This document shows positions 1 to 8,327 of a stretch of DNA of 32,666 nucleotides, piece by piece; the first letter of the stretch is position 1, and each line of letters opens with the position of its first letter. Origin of the DNA: JBLHKS01 sp047620505 (GTDB taxonomy: Bacteria; Verrucomicrobiota; Verrucomicrobiia; Verrucomicrobiales; DEV007). Where the stretch lies: contig JBLHKS010000066.1 in assembly GCA_047620505.1 (NCBI GenBank), positions 1-32,666 of the forward strand, in the 5' to 3' direction. The position numbers and the translations under genes are program-made. The notes under the pieces are model-generated. The model was not told the DNA's origin. It did not search any database and saw only the letters and a program-made list of their open reading frames with translations.

Positions 1-1
1 C

Positions 2-1150
2 GGAAGGAACTACGAACAGGCGCTAAAGGCGACCACGGTGGCGATTTTCACCTCGCCGGATTTCCTCTTCCTGAGAGAAAGGCCTGGCAAGCTGGATGAC
101 TTCGCGATCGCAAGCCGTCTCTCCTATTTCCTCACTCGCACCTCGCCGGATGCGGAACTTCTTGAGCTGGCGAAGGCGGGACAACTGGCCGGGAAGACTC
201 GCGAGCAGGCAGTGCGGCTGATCGCGGATCCGAAATTCGAGCGATTCGTCACGGATTTCACCGACTCCTGGCTGAACCTGCGGGACATCGACGCGACTTC
301 GCCGGACGGGACCCTGTATTATGAATACGACCGTTTTCTCCAGGACTCCATGCTGCGCGAAACCTCCGCCTTTTTCGAAAGTCTCATTCGCGAGAACCTG
401 CCCGTGCGCAACGTCGTGAAGGCGGACTTCACCTTCCTCAACAACCGCCTCGCCGAACACTACGGGATCGACGGGGTGGAGAGCCCGGAGCTAAGCCGGG
501 TGCAGCTGCCGAAAGACTCGCCGCGGGGTGGATTCCTCAGTCAGGCAAGCATCCTGAAAGTCTCCGCGAACGGAACGAACACCTCGCCGGTGCGACGTGG
601 CGTCTGGGTGCTGGAGCGCATTCTTGGCCAGACTCCAGCCCCCCCGCCACCGGGCACTCCAGGTGTCGAGCCGGACATTCGAGGGGCGACGACCCTCCGC
701 GATCTCCTGGCTAAGCACCGCGACTCCACCTCGTGCAACTCCTGCCACAGCAAGATCGATCCTCCCGGTTTTGCCCTGGAAAGTTTCGACCCGGTGGGCG
801 CCTACCGCGAAAATTTCCGCGTCTTCGGCGGCGGGGAACAGGTGGTCGAGCAATACCTCGGACGATGGCACAAGACCTACACCGGCGCTCCAGTCGATGC
901 CAGCGGAGAACTTGCTGACGGCCGGAAGTTTGAGGGTTTCCTCCAGTTCCGCGACCTGATCGCTGAGGATGAGGACACCCTGGCGCGCAACCTCGTCACG
1001 AAGTTTCTCACCTTTTCCACCGGGCGCGATATGGGCTTTTCCGATCGAGCAGAGATCGAGCGCATCCTCGACACCACCCGGCCCGGCGGCCACGGCGTCC
1101 GCGACCTCCTCCTTCTCGTGACCGAATCACCAATCTTTCTGACCAAATGA
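2..1150 (+). CDS. DUF1592/DUF1588/DUF1585 haem-motif protein, 5'-truncated by window edge
   Basis: The frame is open from base 2, so the true start lies outside the window; the GTG at 38 is internal. Three planctomycete/verrucomicrobial domains follow in the usual order. DUF1592 has the phrase DDFAIASRLSYFL. DUF1588 has GGFLSQASILKVSANGTNTS and a CNSCH haem-type motif near 734-748, followed by KIDPPGFALESFDPVGAYR. DUF1585 forms the end (TLARNLVTKFLTFSTGRDMG). These proteins are normally secreted, of unknown biochemical role, and are thought to be c-type cytochrome-like. The stop codon overlaps the DUF1552 start as ATGA, so the two are translationally coupled. Family assignment is firm; function is not known. 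Confidence 0.93.
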   Translation, partial: GRNYEQALKATTVAIFTSPDFLFLRERPGKLDDFAIASRLSYFLTRTSPDAELLELAKAGQLAGKTREQAVRLIADPKFERFVTDFTDSWLNLRDIDATSPDGTLYYEYDRFLQDSMLRETSAFFESLIRENLPVRNVVKADFTFLNNRLAEHYGIDGVESPELSRVQLPKDSPRGGFLSQASILKVSANGTNTSPVRRGVWVLERILGQTPAPPPPGTPGVEPDIRGATTLRDLLAKHRDSTSCNSCHSKIDPPGFALESFDPVGAYRENFRVFGGGEQVVEQYLGRWHKTYTGAPVDASGELADGRKFEGFLQFRDLIAEDEDTLARNLVTKFLTFSTGRDMGFSDRAEIERILDTTRPGGHGVRDLLLLVTESPIFLTK

Positions 1151-2445
1151 GCCATCCGCATTTTGCTAACCTTCCCGCGCTGCCCCGCCGCCATTTCCTG
1201 AAAGGAGTCGGAACGGCGATCGCCCTGCCATTTCTCGATGCGATGGTCCCCGCGTTCGCCCGTGGAGCGAGTGGTGATCCACCACCCCGTCGCTTTGTCG
1301 GGATCTGCACGACGCTGGGCTTGCACGCTCCGCACCTGTTCCCGAAGACGACCGGTCGCGACTACGAGATGACGACCTACCTCAAGCACCTGAAAGAACA
1401 TCGGGAGGATTTCACGCTTTTCTCCGGCCTTTCCCATCAGAACCAGCAGGGAAATGACGGCCACGCCTCCGAGATGACCTGGCTCACGGGCGCGATGCGT
1501 CCGGGCCTCGCGGGATTCCGCAACACCATTTCTCTGGATCAGCTCATCGCGGAGAAGATCGGCCTGGAAACCCGCTTTCCGTATCTTGCCCTGAGTAGCG
1601 GCGGCGGATCGATGTCCTGGTCTGCCAGCGGCGTCTCCATCCCTGCGGAAAATTCACCTGCCGCCATCTTCAAAGCGCTCTTCACCGAAGGGGCCGACTG
1701 GGAGAAGAAACACGAAATGAGCCAGATCAAGACACGTCGCAGCATCCTCGATACCGTGATGGGCGAGGCGAAAAAGCTCGAAAACGATCTCGGGGAACGT
1801 GACCGTGAGAAGCTCGACGAATACCTAACGTCGGTCCGCGATCTGGAATTGCGGCTCCAGCAATCCGAAGGCTGGGTGACCAGGCCGAAGCCGAAGACCG
1901 ACGCGAAACCGCCCACGGACATCGAGGACAAGAACGACACCATCGCCAGGCAGCTGCTGATCTACGACATGATGGCGCTGGCGATCCAGAGCGATTCCAC
2001 CCGCACCATGACCTTCCAGATTGCCGCTCTCGGATCTGTGCCCTCGAATCTTCCGGGTGTGCATTCCGATTGGCATGGGCTGTCCCACCACGGCAGGGAC
2101 GAAACAAAAATCAAGGAACTCAGGATCGTGGAAGAAGCCCAGTTCACCGCCTTCAACGGCTTTCTTGCAAAGCTCAAATCGATTCGGGAAAACGACAGCA
2201 ATCTGCTCGACAACACCTCCATCATTTTTGGCTCCAACCTCGGGAACGCCTCGGCTCATGACTGGCGCAACCTTCCCATTATCCTCGCCGGCGGCGGCTT
2301 CAAGCACGGCTCCTACGTGGCTCACGACGCGAAAGACAACACGCCACTCTCCAATCTTTTCGTCCCCGTCGCGCAACGCATGGGAGTGGAGATCGAACGG
2401 TTCGCAACCAGCACCCAACCGCATCTCGAAGGGCTCGAAAGCTGA
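1147..2445 (+). CDS. DUF1552 domain protein with Tat-like signal
   Basis: A 432-residue protein. It opens with a twin-arginine-like export signal (RRHFLKGVGTAIALPFLDA, residues about 15-33), which suggests folded export. The rest matches DUF1552: RRFVGICTTLGLHAPHLFP, FTLFSGLSHQNQQGNDGH near residue 92, and the C-terminal SNLGNASAHDWRNLPIILAGGG. It starts inside the last codons of the DUF1592-type gene (ATGA overlap) and is the second gene of that operon, the common arrangement in Verrucomicrobiota and Planctomycetota. The family resembles the DUF1501 group in fold and context, but its substrate is unknown. The start is chosen for the overlap and the signal sequence. Confidence 0.93.
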   Translation: MSHPHFANLPALPRRHFLKGVGTAIALPFLDAMVPAFARGASGDPPPRRFVGICTTLGLHAPHLFPKTTGRDYEMTTYLKHLKEHREDFTLFSGLSHQNQQGNDGHASEMTWLTGAMRPGLAGFRNTISLDQLIAEKIGLETRFPYLALSSGGGSMSWSASGVSIPAENSPAAIFKALFTEGADWEKKHEMSQIKTRRSILDTVMGEAKKLENDLGERDREKLDEYLTSVRDLELRLQQSEGWVTRPKPKTDAKPPTDIEDKNDTIARQLLIYDMMALAIQSDSTRTMTFQIAALGSVPSNLPGVHSDWHGLSHHGRDETKIKELRIVEEAQFTAFNGFLAKLKSIRENDSNLLDNTSIIFGSNLGNASAHDWRNLPIILAGGGFKHGSYVAHDAKDNTPLSNLFVPVAQRMGVEIERFATSTQPHLEGLES

Positions 2446-2588
2446 GTGCGATCCTGTGTGGTGTCTCGCACGCCGCTGCAGCAGGGGCTTTCGGATCATC
2501 GATTCGCGCCTGCCTCTTGCAGGAGTCTCACCAATTCGGACAGCTTGTAAGGCATGGGGCAGTCAATTGACTGCCCCGAACGGCACGC

Positions 2589-2606
2589 CTCCAGCAGCTG
2601 CTGGAG
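2589..2606. repeat. 18-bp perfect palindrome between convergent genes
   Basis: CTCCAGCAGCTGCTGGAG is its own reverse complement. It lies in the 164-bp gap between the end of the DUF1552 gene and the end of the leftward endonuclease-like gene, four bases past the latter's stop. No T-tract follows, so a classical Rho-independent terminator is not supported. The core GCAGCTGC recurs many times in this window, mostly inside genes. Nothing else was seen in 2446-2609. Confidence 0.6.
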
Positions 2607-2609
2607 ACG

Positions 2610-3342
2610 CTAACATTGATGCCAACTGTGGTAAATCCGAATTCGACTGGCTCGGCCCTTGTTTTCACGCCAACGGAATCCGCGCCGATGGCGGCTGTCG
2701 TGAAGCGGCTCTCGTTGTCCATCCCCGTCTTCAACCGCAACGGGCAACCGAGTCGTTTTGAGCGATTTCTGCTGCTTCTCCCGGCGCATTGACGGGATCA
2801 ATGTTTTGGCAATCGTGCGCTCACCTCGAACGTAGCCGACCATCAGCGCCTCTGGCATGGCCCACGCATATTCGCCTCTGACAAATCGCCGAATTCCTTT
2901 CTCACAATAGTGCTCTGCTGGAGGATGATCAGAATCGACAGGTTTGCATTCGGTAATCAATCCATCCTCGGTACTGAGAACGTCCATCCGCGTGTCGTCA
3001 CGAAGGACGAATCCTCATGTCGGGCTCTTTGGCCAAATGGCTTCCGTCGTAACTGACGCATCGATGCTGCCGCTCCACCCGCTCAAACATCGTCCGATCA
3101 AATCCCGGGACCTCGCCGCTCATTCTCAGCTGGTTTTCCAAGACAGCGCGAAGCGCGATCGTAATGTCGTCCTCTTTCATCGTCGCCAGAGCCCCCGGCG
3201 ATTCCGCGTGCATCATTTCAAACGCTCGCTGAATCGCAAGATGAATCACGAGCACGACGGGCAGTCCGTAAGGCGGATGCGGAAGCTGGTAGGCGCTTGC
3301 CTCGACCCCATCCAGAAAAAAGCTGGCGCGGTTTGGGCTAAT
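2610..3342 (-). pseudogene. PD-(D/E)XK-like restriction endonuclease partner, frameshifted
   Basis: Two reading frames together spell one protein of about 243 residues. The first half runs from ISPNRASFFLDGVEASAYQL to HLAKEPDM. Removing one base near 3012-3017 joins it to GFVLRDDTRMDVLSTEDGL and continues to a TAG at 2610; the repaired length is exactly 244 codons. The stretch RMDVLSTEDGLITECKPV resembles a PD-(D/E)XK core (Asp, then E-x-K), so a nuclease role is inferred. No ATG or GTG fits the N-terminus. An ATT at 3342 does, with AAGGAG six bases upstream, and it overlaps the methyltransferase stop by one base. It is the downstream partner of that gene. If the frameshift is genuine the nuclease is inactive; a sequencing error would make it intact. 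I do not recognise a named family. Confidence 0.7.
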
Positions 3343-6300
3343 CGCGGTCTCCTTCTGGTTCGAGGCCGAAGGCGTCCAGATGATGGCGGACGATGTGCTG
3401 ACTGCAGATGCGAGCGCGCGTGATCGTCCACCAGCGTTGCTGAGAAAGCAGGCCGAGCAACAAGCCGCTTCGATCGGGGAATCGAGCCACCACCCGGCTC
3501 GCTCCGGTTTCGTTCGCCTTGGCCATCGCGGCCTCGATCAACTTGGGTGGAATCCCGTTCTGCTTCTCCGCCTTGGGCGGTTTCGCGTCGCCTCGCTCTA
3601 GCTTCAGGAAAAACCACGGCGTGCGAAACGAGTCCTGAGGAAACTCCGGCTCACTCACCCGGATGGATTGGCCGCAGACTTTGAAAAACGGCTGCAATTG
3701 CTTCGAAATCTCAGTGGAGAAGCGTTTTCGAATCTCCGGCGTCGGTGGATGCAGCGCGGCCCGGCCTTCATGGCGATAGGCAGCTGCTGAAAAGAGAGTG
3801 TCCTCGGCAACTTGAACATCGTCTTGGTCGAGCCCGTAGATTTCGAAGATCAACCGGTCGAGTTTCGCCCACGGCTTTTCATCGCTGAGTTCGAGCTGAT
3901 CGGCAGTCTTGATCAGCAGCTGCTGGGTCGATTTTTTGAGCTTTTCGACGCGTGGGAACGGGAGGGAGTCGAAATCCTGCTTCACAAACATCATTCGGTC
4001 TCCTCCCTGAGAACTGCTGCGCATGAGGCAGAAAAACGTGAAGAGCCTGCTGTGAGCGAGGAGGTAGATCAGGCTTGAAAGAACATCTGCGTGCGGGTGG
4101 CCGTTGACCGAGTATCCGTAGGAAATTTGGCTGAATGCGAGTGGGCGGTTTGAGCGAAAAGCCTTGGGCTCGTCTCGTGAAGGCCGAGGTGATTTTGGAA
4201 TGATGACGAGCGGAGGTTGATACAAGTCTTTTGTCTTTGGCCGGTAGGCGGTGTCGCTTCCGAATTTCTCGCGATAGGTCTCAAATCTCAGCTCTCGGAT
4301 CAAGAACAAGGTTTCTGGTCTCTCGAAAACCGGTAGTTTACCAAGAAACTCAGCAGGAATTTGTTTGAGTTTCGGCGACCGATTGAACCCTTGCCCGGTC
4401 TGCGCACCTTTTGGATCCCACTCAGCCCAAACCTCCGCCAACGTCTCTGGGAAGGCGGAAAGAATCCGATCCACCATATCGACATCGCGCGATGTTCCCA
4501 ACGACAGCGTTTTCAACAGCCACGGGCGTTCGAGCGTGTCCGAAGCCGCCACCACTGAAGCCGCTTCGTAGTCGATTCGAAAGCGGGCGTGCTGATTTGC
4601 CTCAGGTTCGTTCAGCGGAGCCACGAAGTGAAACTTCTGATCAGCGTTCGGCTTTTGGTTCTTCGCAAAAAGAACACACCACGGTGCCTTCACCTCCCAA
4701 ACGCTCGACCAGCGCAAATCCGCTCCGTTGATCAGCCCAGTCACAGAAATCGTCCGAACGATTCCTTCCCAAGCAGCGGCTCCCTTCGATTCCTGTCGAA
4801 TCAGAATCCGCGCCGGAAGCGCCAAACTGATGATTCCTCCCTCCTTCGCCCATTGCGATGCGCGCCAGATGAACGGCAGATCTGGATTGTTGTCAGGGTT
4901 TTCGTAACTCGCCGCCAAATCGTCCAAGCCGCGTTCCGCAAACATTTCCCGACCGATCCGAGTAAACTCAGCATTCGCAATCTCGGAATCCGACAGGATT
5001 TTCGTCTTCCGCTTTTCAGCCAACGCTTCTTCGGTACTCGTGGGTTCTATTTCCCGATACCGCGTCCACGGCGGATTGCCGACAACCACATCGAACTGAT
5101 TCGCGAATTCCTTCGCCACCGAGTCCTGCAAACTCCCCAGACTGAATTTCCCAGATTCATCGCCGAAGTGATGGAGGACGCTGCCGCGGAGGTCTTTCGG
5201 GAACTTCAGGATTTTCGGAGGCCGGGTCGTTGCGTTCAGCTCAATCGCGGTGATGTAGAGGGAAAGCGCCGCGAGCCGAAGGGCAGACTCACTCACTTCG
5301 AACCCCCGTAGTTGCTGGTAGAGCGTGTCGTGGATCGCCTTCGTTTTCGGGCGCTCTTCGTCCTTCACCCAGCGTTCGTAAACCAGACGCCGGAACGCCA
5401 GCACGAGGAAAATTCCCGCGCCGCAGGACGGGTCAAGCAGACGAGCAGTTGCTGGATCGGGGCAGGAGGAAAAAGCCTGATCCACCATCAATTCGGCAAT
5501 GAGCCGCGGCGTGTAGTGAACACTGTTTCGCGTGGCTTCTTCGGGATCGTCCAGATGACTGAAGCTCTCGTAAACCTGACTCAGCACGCCAACCGGGATG
5601 TGGGCGAAGTCGAGGTCGCCCCAATCGAGTTCGGTTTGGAACAAATCGCCGACGACTTCCCAGCCTCGCAGAATCGCCGTGAGATGCGTGAAGATCTTCT
5701 GGTCGGTGAGTTGGCCCCGCTTTCGATAAAAGGACCGGTAGGCTTTGAGCCGCTTCTCGTGGTTCGAAACCGGAATCGTCTCGTCGATCAGTGAGAGAAA
5801 ATCGCCATTGAAGGTTTCATCCAACCAGACCGAAGTGCGGGCGGCTTTCTCCGCATTGGAAAAGACATCTTGGAGTTCCCTCGCGCCTTCGCAGATTTCG
5901 TCGAGTTCATCCGCGCGAACGATTTTCCGATCGATCAGAAACCGGAAAAACAAGGCCCGCCCCGTCATCGAGAGGACATCGAGCGGTTCCAGAATTTTTT
6001 GCGGAACGAACGCCTCGGTGGTGCGATTGAGCAGGTTGAAGATCTTTTTGAAAACGTAGTCAGCGCTCTCCGCCTTCTTGTTTCCCTTAAACGTGCCCTG
6101 CGCGAGGCTCTGAAAAAAGAGCGGCGCTTCTATCGAGTCCACCTCAACCGTCTTGATCTTGCTGAGGGACTTTCCAGCCGCCAAGAATCCGATCGGATAA
6201 ATCTCCAGCGAACCGGTTTTGATCACTCCCAGCCACGCCGGGTCACTGCGGTTGGCGAGCAGTTCCTGAGTCTTCGTCCGCTCATCCGAAGTCAGTGATT

Positions 6301-6574
6301 CTGCGTGGTCGTTGATCAAATACAGCAACGCGACTCCCTGATGTTCGGCCACAGCGGAAACCGGGGTGGGCCGCTTGCCTCGACCTTTTGGAAGCAGATC
6401 GATGTAGCCCAATTGCGCTGGCTGGGAGGGCCCTTCTTCTAACGAAACCACGTCGGAGCAGCCGTAGCGGCGCACTTCTTTAGTTAGCGTGAGATTTGAT
6501 CGTGGCATGCAGCACTTAGGTTTTCCATGCTTTGCGAGTTTCGACAAGCCTTTGTAGCTTGCTCCGTCGAACAT
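3338..6574 (-). CDS. Eco57I-like N6-adenine DNA methyltransferase (restriction-modification)
   Basis: A 1078-residue protein. Motif I (LLDPSCGAGIFLV, about 379-391) binds S-adenosylmethionine and motif IV (NPPW, 500-503) is the gamma-class adenine-N6 catalytic tetrapeptide. HYTPRLIAELMVDQAF precedes motif I, as in Eco57I/type IIG enzymes. The C-terminal half (PLAFSQISYGYSVNG, KQDFDSLPFPRVEKL) is typical of their target-recognition region. No clear PD-(D/E)XK site is seen in the N-terminal 300 residues, so cleavage probably belonged to the overlapping downstream gene at 2610-3342. A second ATG at about 6508 (MPRSNLTLTKEVRRYG) is also possible; neither start has a clear ribosome site. The target sequence cannot be read from the protein. 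Sitting beside the toxin-antitoxin cassettes supports a defence role. Confidence 0.88.
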   Translation of the reverse strand: MFDGASYKGLSKLAKHGKPKCCMPRSNLTLTKEVRRYGCSDVVSLEEGPSQPAQLGYIDLLPKGRGKRPTPVSAVAEHQGVALLYLINDHAESLTSDERTKTQELLANRSDPAWLGVIKTGSLEIYPIGFLAAGKSLSKIKTVEVDSIEAPLFFQSLAQGTFKGNKKAESADYVFKKIFNLLNRTTEAFVPQKILEPLDVLSMTGRALFFRFLIDRKIVRADELDEICEGARELQDVFSNAEKAARTSVWLDETFNGDFLSLIDETIPVSNHEKRLKAYRSFYRKRGQLTDQKIFTHLTAILRGWEVVGDLFQTELDWGDLDFAHIPVGVLSQVYESFSHLDDPEEATRNSVHYTPRLIAELMVDQAFSSCPDPATARLLDPSCGAGIFLVLAFRRLVYERWVKDEERPKTKAIHDTLYQQLRGFEVSESALRLAALSLYITAIELNATTRPPKILKFPKDLRGSVLHHFGDESGKFSLGSLQDSVAKEFANQFDVVVGNPPWTRYREIEPTSTEEALAEKRKTKILSDSEIANAEFTRIGREMFAERGLDDLAASYENPDNNPDLPFIWRASQWAKEGGIISLALPARILIRQESKGAAAWEGIVRTISVTGLINGADLRWSSVWEVKAPWCVLFAKNQKPNADQKFHFVAPLNEPEANQHARFRIDYEAASVVAASDTLERPWLLKTLSLGTSRDVDMVDRILSAFPETLAEVWAEWDPKGAQTGQGFNRSPKLKQIPAEFLGKLPVFERPETLFLIRELRFETYREKFGSDTAYRPKTKDLYQPPLVIIPKSPRPSRDEPKAFRSNRPLAFSQISYGYSVNGHPHADVLSSLIYLLAHSRLFTFFCLMRSSSQGGDRMMFVKQDFDSLPFPRVEKLKKSTQQLLIKTADQLELSDEKPWAKLDRLIFEIYGLDQDDVQVAEDTLFSAAAYRHEGRAALHPPTPEIRKRFSTEISKQLQPFFKVCGQSIRVSEPEFPQDSFRTPWFFLKLERGDAKPPKAEKQNGIPPKLIEAAMAKANETGASRVVARFPDRSGLLLGLLSQQRWWTITRARICSQHIVRHHLDAFGLEPEGDRD

Positions 6575-6682
6575 AAACTTAGTCGTGGAAATTCATTGTT
6601 CAAATGTACTGCTACATGATTTTTAAGAGACGCGGACGAGTTGTGTTCGCCAATCGACCGAAGATTTCCACGCGGTAAGCCC

Positions 6683-6895
6683 ATGACGATGCATTCTGCA
6701 AAAATAGCTTCCATTTTTTTGATCTGCTTCACGAGCGGAGCCGCGAACGCCGCCGATTCGGTGGATTTCGAAGAACACATCCTGCCGCTCTTCTACCAAC
6801 GCTGTTTCAGTTGCCACAGTGAGAAAGAGGAGAAGCCGAAGGGCGGGCTGAAACTGGATTCCGTGAAGACGATTCGAGAGAGCGGAGTGATCGTC
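6683..6895 (+). pseudogene. 5' remnant of a PSD1-type (cytochrome c/DUF1549) gene
   Basis: About 71 residues are preserved: a signal peptide (MTMHSAKIASIFLICFTSGA plus NAA), then FEEHILPLFYQRCFSCHSEK with a CxxCH haem motif, then GGLKLDSVKTIRESGVIV. This is the start of the planctomycete-type cytochrome c domain that opens PSD1 proteins of several hundred residues. Similarity stops at about 6895 and the sequence becomes the 3' end of a leftward HNH gene, so the rest of the gene has been lost. PSD1 genes are usually followed by a DUF1501 gene; DUF1501 pieces occur further right in the same orientation. Confidence 0.82.
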
Positions 6896-6911
6896 AGGGC
6901 TTCTTGCGATC

Positions 6912-7556
6912 TTAATAACTCCGAGGAAGTTCTCCTCGCGCACTCTGAGCGTAAAAGCTCGATCCCACGCTCTCGGGTTTCGCATTTCCCTCTGGAGGTC
7001 TCAAACGCGCCAAGTCCGGCAAGTCGTCGGGAAATCTGAAAAAATCCACGATTGCGGTCCTTACTTCGTCGGGGAGCGAATCGTCCAAACTGCCGACCAA
7101 CTTGAGAAGCCGTGCGCGAAACTCGACCAATTTAGGCCGATTGAGTTGGCACTTGTCGATCAATTCCTCGCCTTGATCAGAAAGAGCTTCCAATGCTCCA
7201 TCCGGCTTCATTCGAATGTGCTCCGCGATCCTTTCCGCTTCCAAATCCATCGGCAAAGGCCGGTCTTGGCGGAACGAATTGCAGTTGGAACAGGCGTAAA
7301 CCAAATTGTCATAAACTGAGATCAATTCAGGCGCGCCACTCTGGGGAATCACATGATCGGCTCCAAACGCGCTGTGGCCGTCTGGAAACCAGCGCTCCCG
7401 GCTGAGGCAGTAGATGCAACGAAAGGTGAATTCATCTCGAAGCCAGGGTTTGAAAGACTGATAGTCGGAATAACCACGCGGTTCATGCTTCCGGTCCACG
7501 GGCTCCACCGGGTAGGCGAAGACCCGCTGCGCCACTTCCGACAATTCCTCCATCAC
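6912..7556 (-). CDS. HNH endonuclease domain protein
   Basis: A 214-residue protein with a clear HNH/beta-beta-alpha-metal core. CIYC at about residues 48-51 and CSNCN at about 89-93 form the Cys4 zinc knuckle; GADHVIPQS carries the catalytic His, and the Asn of YDNLVYACSNCN completes the motif. The C-terminal half is charged and helical without a recognised domain. The start overlaps the stop of the upstream small gene by 4 nt (7553-7556), so the two form one operon. Its end sits about 16 bp from the break in the PSD1 remnant. Many defence-linked HNH proteins look like this, but a homing or repair role is equally possible. Confidence 0.85.
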   Translation of the reverse strand: MMEELSEVAQRVFAYPVEPVDRKHEPRGYSDYQSFKPWLRDEFTFRCIYCLSRERWFPDGHSAFGADHVIPQSGAPELISVYDNLVYACSNCNSFRQDRPLPMDLEAERIAEHIRMKPDGALEALSDQGEELIDKCQLNRPKLVEFRARLLKLVGSLDDSLPDEVRTAIVDFFRFPDDLPDLARLRPPEGNAKPESVGSSFYAQSARGELPRSY

Positions 7557-7879
7557 CCTTTCCCGCTTTGCGTCATCGGCTCGACCTCCGCCAACTTTTC
7601 AAGCATCGCATCATCGCTCGGGCCAGCAAGTTTGGCCGTAAAGGCTTGGAGATCTTCCAATTCCTCAGTTTCGGTCGAGGAAAGTCCTGCCGCCCGTCGC
7701 TTTTCAATCAAATCCAGGCGACGAGAGTTGAGCCGTTTCCACGACTCGAATCCAGGCAAGTGCTCCAACGCGGTACGGAGCAAATCCGCAGCGAATTGCT
7801 CGGGAGCCTCTGCTCGGGATCGTGCCCACGAATCCAAATCGTTCGCAGTCTGATCGTCAATCGTTAGTGTTAACGTCAT
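7553..7879 (-). CDS. Small RHH-like protein, putative antitoxin or DNA-binding partner
   Basis: A 108-residue acidic protein, first gene of a two-gene operon with the HNH nuclease. Its N-terminus, MTLTLTIDDQTANDLDSWAR, has the beta-strand plus helix pattern of ribbon-helix-helix antitoxins (Arc/CopG type), followed by PEQFAADLLRTALE. The rest is a charged helical stretch rich in Glu (SSTETEELEDLQAF). Position ahead of and overlapping a nuclease gene suggests regulation or neutralisation of that nuclease. The fold is inferred from pattern only; no family was firmly recognised. Confidence 0.7.
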   Translation of the reverse strand: MTLTLTIDDQTANDLDSWARSRAEAPEQFAADLLRTALEHLPGFESWKRLNSRRLDLIEKRRAAGLSSTETEELEDLQAFTAKLAGPSDDAMLEKLAEVEPMTQSGKG

Positions 7880-7884
7880 GGCTT

Positions 7885-7912
7885 ACGATTAGATGACTTT
7901 TCTGTTTTGACA
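7885..7912 (-). promoter_or_regulatory. Putative sigma70 promoter for the RHH-HNH operon
   Basis: On the minus strand, TTGTCA (7912-7907), a 16-bp spacer and TAATCG (7890-7885) lie directly upstream of the ATG at 7879. The start of transcription would fall close to the start codon, giving a leaderless message. No Shine-Dalgarno sequence is visible, which fits. The match is fair, not decisive. Confidence 0.35.
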
Positions 7913-7922
7913 AGCCTGTTGC

Positions 7923-7967
7923 CACCTCACTCAAGCCGAGGGCAATCACCCCGTTGCGGCTGAGGTG
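7923..7967. repeat. Bulged inverted repeat in divergent intergenic region
   Basis: CACCTC (7923-7928) and AGCCG (7934-7938) pair with CGGCT (7957-7961) and GAGGTG (7962-7967), leaving a 5-nt bulge and an 18-nt loop. It sits between the leftward HNH operon and the rightward VapD operon. It could be a leftover cassette end, a terminator from a lost gene, or a regulatory site. No T-tract is present. Confidence 0.4.
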
Positions 7968-8044
7968 AAGATTAACACGACCCAAATCCGACAGCGCCGA
8001 TTCATCGGAAAATTCATATCAACGAATCAAAAATAACCGTCTCT

Positions 8045-8059
8045 CCGAAAATTTTTCGG
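8045..8059. promoter_or_regulatory. Inverted repeat, possible operator of the VapD operon
   Basis: CCGAAAATTTTTCGG is a perfect 7-bp inverted repeat around a single central T, about 55 bp upstream of the DUF5397 start. Toxin-antitoxin operons are usually autoregulated through such sites. The assignment as an operator is inference from position only. Confidence 0.35.
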
Positions 8060-8114
8060 CAAACGGGCCACTTGATTGAATTGGCATCTCAGCGGTTCGT
8101 GGTAAGCTGACGAC

Positions 8115-8321
8115 ATGATCGCAGAAGCGAAAATTCGATCGCAAACACCATCTTCCGATGAGTCCCTCGTGGGCACGTTTCGGACGATTGGTGAGACAGG
8201 GCCTCTTTACGAAGTCATCAGCCAAGCTGTTTCAGGCGAAGTGAGGATTGAAGTCGTTCACTCCGGCGAGCAGCTTGACTACCCAGCCGACGAAGCCGCG
8301 ACTGATCCGTTAGCACGCTAG
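8115..8321 (+). CDS. DUF5397-family putative antitoxin
   Basis: A 68-residue protein with the DUF5397 pattern: LVGTFRTIGETGPLYEVI in the middle, then RIEVVHSGEQLDYPADEA and a short D-P tail. Such small proteins are commonly found just upstream of VapD-like toxins and are predicted to be antitoxins. Here it ends 6 bp before the VapD start, so they form one transcription unit. No Shine-Dalgarno sequence is obvious at its ATG. Family call is by recognition; antitoxin activity is inferred from context. Confidence 0.75.
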   Translation: MIAEAKIRSQTPSSDESLVGTFRTIGETGPLYEVISQAVSGEVRIEVVHSGEQLDYPADEAATDPLAR

Positions 8322-8327
8322 GGCCCA

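Noticed and set aside
2589..2606. Palindrome as a terminator of the endonuclease-like or DUF1552 gene
   Set aside because: The perfect palindrome has no loop and no following T-tract, and its core recurs inside coding regions.
3246..3617. Arg-rich frame overlapping the end of the methyltransferase and the endonuclease start
   Set aside because: Both neighbouring frames make better proteins over the same bases; composition is typical of an out-of-frame translation.
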